Shown here in pieces: positions 5,952 to 9,010 of a DNA stretch of 9,010 bases. The stretch comes from Deltaproteobacteria bacterium. GTDB taxonomy: Bacteria > Desulfobacterota_B > Binatia > UBA9968. The notes beneath the pieces are model-generated. The model did no database searches. It was not told where the DNA came from and worked only from the letters and a program-made list of their open reading frames with translations. Made by a program: the position numbers and the translations under genes. The stretch covers positions 1 to 9,010 of the forward strand of contig JACPSF010000191.1 in the NCBI GenBank assembly GCA_016193385.1, in the 5' to 3' direction. Within the stretch, counting starts at the first letter, position 1. Every line of letters begins with the position of its first letter.

Positions 5952-6860
5952 TTATACCCAAGGCTGCCTGCCCAGCCTTCTCTGGATCATACCCACCAGG
6001 TAGCCCCAATATTTCATGATACGCTTTTCTGTTTTGTAGACCTTTTCCTTCCTCCTCAAGGTCCAATAGAAACCATACCGAAGGATATTGACCAATAGGT
6101 TCGGCACGACATTTGAAAAAATGGGATCCGTATGATGGAGGCTTCGGCTCAATCCTTTGCGGTACTGGGATAACCGGGCGTAACGAATACCGTACCTTCG
6201 AGGGTCTAGTTCATGGTAGGCAACCACATGGGGTGTATAGCCTATGGAGAAACCGGCCTCCCGAATTCGACGTGAAAGATCCGTATCTCCCTCGTATCCC
6301 GAGGCGGGAAGCCGCTCATCAAAAAGGCCAACTTTGTCGATCACCTCGCGCCGCATGGACATGATGACCCCGGTAAGTCCCCGTATGTCCCTCGGCTTAT
6401 CCCCGTAGTCGATTACGGGGATATTATACTGATACAGATTTTCCGGATCTGCGCTCCGGCCTTTAGGATCGGTACCCGGCAAAACACACGGCTGCAGAGC
6501 ATCATATCCAGTAGATTGGTAGTCTCGGACCAATCCTTCCAACCACTTTCTATCAAGGACGATATCGTCGTCCATCATACAAAATATTTCGCCCCTCGCT
6601 TCTCTGAGAGCCTTGTTTAGGGCGAAATTCTTTCCTGGCCTTCCTTCATTCAAGGTCCTAAGGTGCGGCCATTCCCGCTGGACCGCTGACAAGTACCCGG
6701 CGGTGTCGTCGGTCGAAGCATTGTCCACCACCAGCACCTCCCACGGGATTTCACGCTGATTTTGAGTGGTTCGTAAACTCTGCAGCAGCCGATCCAGGCT
6801 GCCGTAGCGGTTCCGAGTGGCGACGATCACACTTACCTTGGGTCGGTCATTGAATTCCAT
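5952..6860 (-). CDS. GT2 glycosyltransferase, paralogue of the enzyme at 1885-2721
   Basis: A 302-residue GT-A glycosyltransferase. KVSVIVATRNRYGSL (residues 8-22) and EVLVVDNASTDDT (41-53) make the nucleotide-binding half, and CMMDDDIVL (94-102) holds the DxD site. LTGVIMSMRREV (162-173), GLFDERLPASGYEGDTDLSRRI is the acceptor region, with D192/D194 near the catalytic-base position. AYHELDPRRYGIRYARLSQYRKG (214-236) and VVPNLL (251-256) match the corresponding parts of the GT2 gene at 1885. The tail is basic with hydrophobic patches (YGFYWTLRRKEK; MKYWGYLVGMIQ), suggesting contact with the inner-membrane face. The start is an ATG at 6860 with no strong ribosome site. It follows the radical SAM gene after 98 bases and precedes the aminotransferase by 11 bases. 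Sugar specificity cannot be read from the sequence. Confidence 0.93.
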   Translation of the reverse strand: MEFNDRPKVSVIVATRNRYGSLDRLLQSLRTTQNQREIPWEVLVVDNASTDDTAGYLSAVQREWPHLRTLNEGRPGKNFALNKALREARGEIFCMMDDDIVLDRKWLEGLVRDYQSTGYDALQPCVLPGTDPKGRSADPENLYQYNIPVIDYGDKPRDIRGLTGVIMSMRREVIDKVGLFDERLPASGYEGDTDLSRRIREAGFSIGYTPHVVAYHELDPRRYGIRYARLSQYRKGLSRSLHHTDPIFSNVVPNLLVNILRYGFYWTLRRKEKVYKTEKRIMKYWGYLVGMIQRRLGRQPWV

Positions 6861-6958
6861 TTGAAGTGCTTAGGGTGAAGCCAATGGAAAGCTCGAGATG
6901 GTGGCCCCGTTCAGGCTTTGGAGGGTCGACTCAGCAAGGTGCCTCGTCACGATAAAAG

Positions 6959-8431
6959 TCAATAAGGAAATCCTGCAGCCCGGACCTCCATTTCCATCTC
7001 GTCGCGGGCTTTTTGCAACTCTTCCCGACCGAGGGCTGAAGTGTTTACGATCTGCCGAACCGCCCCGACCCTACCCTTGTAGAATATTTCGTCCGGCTTC
7101 AATCCCCCATCGAGCGTTTCCGGCTCATAGAAGAAATTATCCATGAGGGCCGCGTCGACGCTCCACTGCAAATCAAAGTCAAAGAAGCTTTCCCCCGGAT
7201 GGTACCCGTAGCTGTCAAACTCCTCCTCTATATCCGAGCCTTCTTTTCTCTTGCGCATCACAGCCTTATAAATGGGGGTTCCAGCCATGGGGATGTAAGA
7301 ACAGAGGTCGACTTTATGCTGTACTCGGCGGTTCGCCCGGAGGAGGTGTCTGCGCAGGAACTGTTTGGTCTCCTCTAGAGTCTCGCGAGTTTCGCCGGGC
7401 AGACCGATGATAAATGACAGCTTGCAGCGAATACCGATCTGGTCACACCATTCAAGCACCGTCGCGTTTTGCTCTACTTTCGTCTCCTTATGGATATTGT
7501 CCAGTATCCTCTGAGAACCTGATTCGGCGCCGATGAGCACCTCGCGAAGTCCGTGATCATACATAAACTGGAGATAATCTTTCCCGCCGTGTTTCGTGAT
7601 GATGTCCACCCGGCAAAAACAGCGCCAGATCAGGCCGAACCGCTTTAAATAAGCACACATCTCCCGGACTCTGCGCGGATTGATCGGTAAAATATCATCA
7701 TAAAACTGAATGGCGTCAAAGCCGAGATTTTTGATCTGCTGGAATTCTTCGACGAGTTTAGGGACGGGAGTGTAGCGGACCATCCGGGACCATAGATTTG
7801 GAGAATCGCAAAAATCGCAACGCTTGGGGCAACCGCGCGATGTGAACATCGTGGTTCCGCGACGTTTGTCCCCCGTTTCGTCCGCGATGTAGTAATGGTA
7901 ATGGTGTGCATAGGATCGGTTCGGAATTGGAACCGTTCCGAGGTCGGCAATAAAAGGTTCCTCAATGATCCCTCGCCGGTATTTTTCAGCAGCCTGGACA
8001 TCTCCGTCCCTGGATCCTGCCAAATCTTCATCCGAGAGGTATTCCAGTGGCTCACCGTTCTCGATATGAGACATAGCCCTTAAAACCGCTTGCTCTCCTT
8101 CACGGCGAACAACTAAGGGATAATACTTCCGACTATTTCGCGGATAGTTAGTGGCATGAGGCCCACCTAAAACGGCCGGCACCCCTCGTCTTTGAAATTC
8201 TACTCCGAGTTTTCGTATCTCCCTACCCTGAGGTGAAGTGCCGGAAACCATATAGGCATCAAAATCGTTGGGAATATCCTCGGGCTCGAGATTGTGTTCA
8301 GACATATCGACAAAACCGACCTCATGTCCCGCTTGTTCCAGCACGGACCAAAGCCACCAAAGCCCTAACGGGGGGAACACCATAGGGTCTTCCAAAAAAG
8401 TCGATTTCGGGAAAATCAAACAGACACGCAT
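6959..8431 (-). CDS. B12-binding-type radical SAM protein, first gene of the main operon
   Basis: A 490-residue protein with the two-domain layout of cobalamin-binding radical SAM enzymes. Residues 1-100 form a Rossmann-like domain: MRVCLIFPK, PPLGLWWLWSVLEQAGHEVGFVD (20-42), then VPAVLGGPHATNYP (84-97). The classic DxHxxG cobalamin motif is absent, as in many family members. The radical SAM core starts at SRGCPKRCDFC (198-208), where Cys201, Cys205 and Cys208 would ligate the [4Fe-4S] cluster. It continues through FYDDILPINPRRV (243-255), the GAESGSQRIL segment (301-310) and the FIIGLPGET strand (340-348). The last 100 residues are acidic and aromatic and I do not recognise them. Family members do methylations, ring changes and lipid or sugar chemistry, so the reaction here is unknown. 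AGGAA stands four bases before the ATG at 8431, with a candidate promoter further upstream. Its place at the head of a glycan operon suggests it modifies a sugar, lipid carrier or glycolipid. Confidence 0.93.
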   Translation of the reverse strand: MRVCLIFPKSTFLEDPMVFPPLGLWWLWSVLEQAGHEVGFVDMSEHNLEPEDIPNDFDAYMVSGTSPQGREIRKLGVEFQRRGVPAVLGGPHATNYPRNSRKYYPLVVRREGEQAVLRAMSHIENGEPLEYLSDEDLAGSRDGDVQAAEKYRRGIIEEPFIADLGTVPIPNRSYAHHYHYYIADETGDKRRGTTMFTSRGCPKRCDFCDSPNLWSRMVRYTPVPKLVEEFQQIKNLGFDAIQFYDDILPINPRRVREMCAYLKRFGLIWRCFCRVDIITKHGGKDYLQFMYDHGLREVLIGAESGSQRILDNIHKETKVEQNATVLEWCDQIGIRCKLSFIIGLPGETRETLEETKQFLRRHLLRANRRVQHKVDLCSYIPMAGTPIYKAVMRKRKEGSDIEEEFDSYGYHPGESFFDFDLQWSVDAALMDNFFYEPETLDGGLKPDEIFYKGRVGAVRQIVNTSALGREELQKARDEMEMEVRAAGFPY

Positions 8432-8468
8432 GGCATTCCTAATTAGTCGGCGTCTTTAAAATGTTGTA

Positions 8469-8497
8469 AATCTAACAGATAAAGATTTCTTTGTCGA
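8469..8497 (-). promoter_or_regulatory. Candidate sigma-70-like promoter for the radical SAM/glycan operon
   Basis: Read on the minus strand, TCGACA (8497-8492) and TAGATT (8474-8469) are separated by 17 bases. They match the -35 and -10 consensus at five and four of six positions. Transcription would begin near 8462, about 30 bases before the ATG at 8431, leaving room for the AGGAA ribosome site. It is the best promoter candidate for the six-gene minus-strand operon. Confidence 0.4.
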
Positions 8498-8521
8498 GCT
8501 TCATTGTGTTAAAACTGCTCT

Positions 8522-8539
8522 GTCGGGGTTCCACCCGAC
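8522..8539. repeat. Short inverted repeat in the divergent control region
   Basis: GTCGGG (8522-8527) and CCCGAC (8534-8539) form a perfect six-base stem around a six-base loop. It lies between the two candidate divergent promoters, just upstream of the -35 of the second methyltransferase promoter and of the -35 of the operon promoter. It could be an operator half-site pair or a small hairpin; no regulator gene is visible. It could also be chance. Confidence 0.3.
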
Positions 8540-8549
8540 CGGCCATGTT

Positions 8550-8578
8550 TTGCCTCGTTTTGATAGGAGTGATATAAG
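8550..8578 (+). promoter_or_regulatory. Candidate sigma-70-like promoter for the second methyltransferase
   Basis: TTGCCT (8550-8555) and TATAAG (8573-8578) are separated by 17 bases, with four and five matches to consensus. The -10 ends only ten bases before the ATG at 8589, so the transcript would be leaderless or nearly so. An AGGAG at 8565-8569 lies within the spacer and about 19 bases from the ATG, too far for a normal ribosome site. An in-frame stop at 8583-8585 excludes an earlier start. Confidence 0.35.
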
Positions 8579-8588
8579 CCACTAACGA

Positions 8589-9010
8589 ATGAAGTCAACA
8601 GGGAAACGCTTGCCTTCTTTTCGGGAGGTCAGGAATACTATTCAGAGAGTTGACGGGTGGCTGACGGAGCATGAGGCCAGATACCTGTATTCTTTGGCCC
8701 AGTACGGGCCCGGCCAGGGTGCTATAGTGGAAATAGGTAGCTGGAAAGGAAAGTCCACTATCCTATTGGCTGCGGGCTCCAAGTCCGCAGGAAGGGAGAA
8801 GGTTCATGCGGTCGATCACCACAAGGGTGGTCCAGACCAAGCGGGGTTGGGTTATCAGGATGTCAATACGGAAATCGATTTCCGCAAAAATATCAAATCC
8901 GCGGGCATCGAAGACCAGGTCATACCGCTCGTGATGACGTCTACTCGAGCAGCCCAAGGATGGTCCGGTCCGATCCGACTTTTATGGATTGACGGGGACC
9001 ATAGCTATGA
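8589..9010 (+). CDS. Partial class I SAM-dependent methyltransferase (Methyltransf_24), paralogue of the gene at 1042
   Basis: The plus-strand frame from the ATG at 8589 is open to the window edge and encodes 140 complete residues plus two bases. It contains AIVEIGSWKGKSTI (SAM motif I), KVHAVDHH (the acidic ribose-binding strand end), IPLVMTST and RLLWIDGDHSYE, whose last residue runs into the edge; these match the methyltransferase at 1042 in the same order and spacing. By hand count about 65 of roughly 120 aligned residues are identical, with a small insertion (about four residues) near GPDQAGLGY and a different N-terminus of about 17 residues. The C-terminal third, with the GGxxxxHD segment, is missing. 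It is divergent from the radical SAM operon. As an assumed glycan O-methyltransferase it may have a different acceptor position from its paralogue. The start is fixed by an in-frame stop six bases upstream of the ATG. Confidence 0.88.
   Translation, partial: MKSTGKRLPSFREVRNTIQRVDGWLTEHEARYLYSLAQYGPGQGAIVEIGSWKGKSTILLAAGSKSAGREKVHAVDHHKGGPDQAGLGYQDVNTEIDFRKNIKSAGIEDQVIPLVMTSTRAAQGWSGPIRLLWIDGDHSY

Noticed and set aside
5941..6066. Upstream extension of the aminotransferase to a start at 6066.
   Set aside because: The 42 extra residues are unlike the family and would overlap the GT2 gene by over 100 bases. The ATG at 5940 leads directly into the family-typical N-terminus.
6861..6958. Search for a small gene, terminator or promoter in the 98-base gap between the radical SAM and GT2 genes.
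   Set aside because: No convincing start with ribosome site, no strong hairpin with T run and no good promoter pair was seen. It is treated as an intra-operon spacer.

Overview
This window is part of a bacterial cell-surface polysaccharide locus (O-antigen, capsule or exopolysaccharide type). It holds ten protein-coding genes, two of them cut by the window edges. Five are glycosyltransferases (four GT2-type, one partial GT4-type), two are paralogous SAM-dependent methyltransferases (one partial), and the others are an NAD-dependent sugar-nucleotide epimerase/decarboxylase-like SDR enzyme, an ArnB-like DegT aminotransferase and a B12-binding-type radical SAM protein. I see no tRNA, rRNA, CRISPR array, transposase or phage gene. 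A Gram-negative host is suggested by the WaaE/KdtX-like glycosyltransferase (an LPS inner-core family) and the ArnB-like aminotransferase. The lineage cannot be fixed: the moderately high GC, the mix of ATG/GTG/TTG starts, the weak Shine-Dalgarno sequences and the C5/G5-rich palindrome would all fit an environmental deltaproteobacterium, Nitrospirae-like or NC10-like organism, but this is an impression only.

Layout. Bases 1-937 hold two overlapping minus-strand genes: a WaaE-like GT2 enzyme (937 to 143) and, after a 14-base overlap, the N-terminus of a GT4 glycosyltransferase that starts at a GTG at 156 and runs off the left edge. A methyltransferase (1042-1770, plus strand) is divergent from them. 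A strong palindrome at about 1780-1866 separates it from the convergent main block. That block is a six-gene minus-strand run, read from 8431 down to 1885: radical SAM protein, GT2, ArnB-like aminotransferase, GT2, SDR epimerase/decarboxylase-like enzyme, GT2. Its gaps are 98, 11, 3, 82 and 29 bases, so it is probably one operon, with a candidate promoter near 8469-8497. A divergent control region (8432-8588) separates it from a second methyltransferase that starts at 8589 on the plus strand and is cut by the right edge.

How the genes may work together (inference). The SDR enzyme would make a 4-keto (or 4-epimerised) UDP-sugar, and the aminotransferase would convert a 4-keto sugar into a 4-amino sugar, as in the ArnA/ArnB pathway. 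The GT2 and GT4 enzymes would build an oligosaccharide, the methyltransferases would cap or decorate sugars, and the radical SAM enzyme would make an unassigned modification of a sugar or lipid intermediate. No flippase, polymerase, ligase or export gene lies in the window, so the locus extends beyond both ends. The most notable points are the two methyltransferase paralogues bracketing the operon, the radical SAM gene at its head, and the mixed active-site signature of the SDR enzyme.
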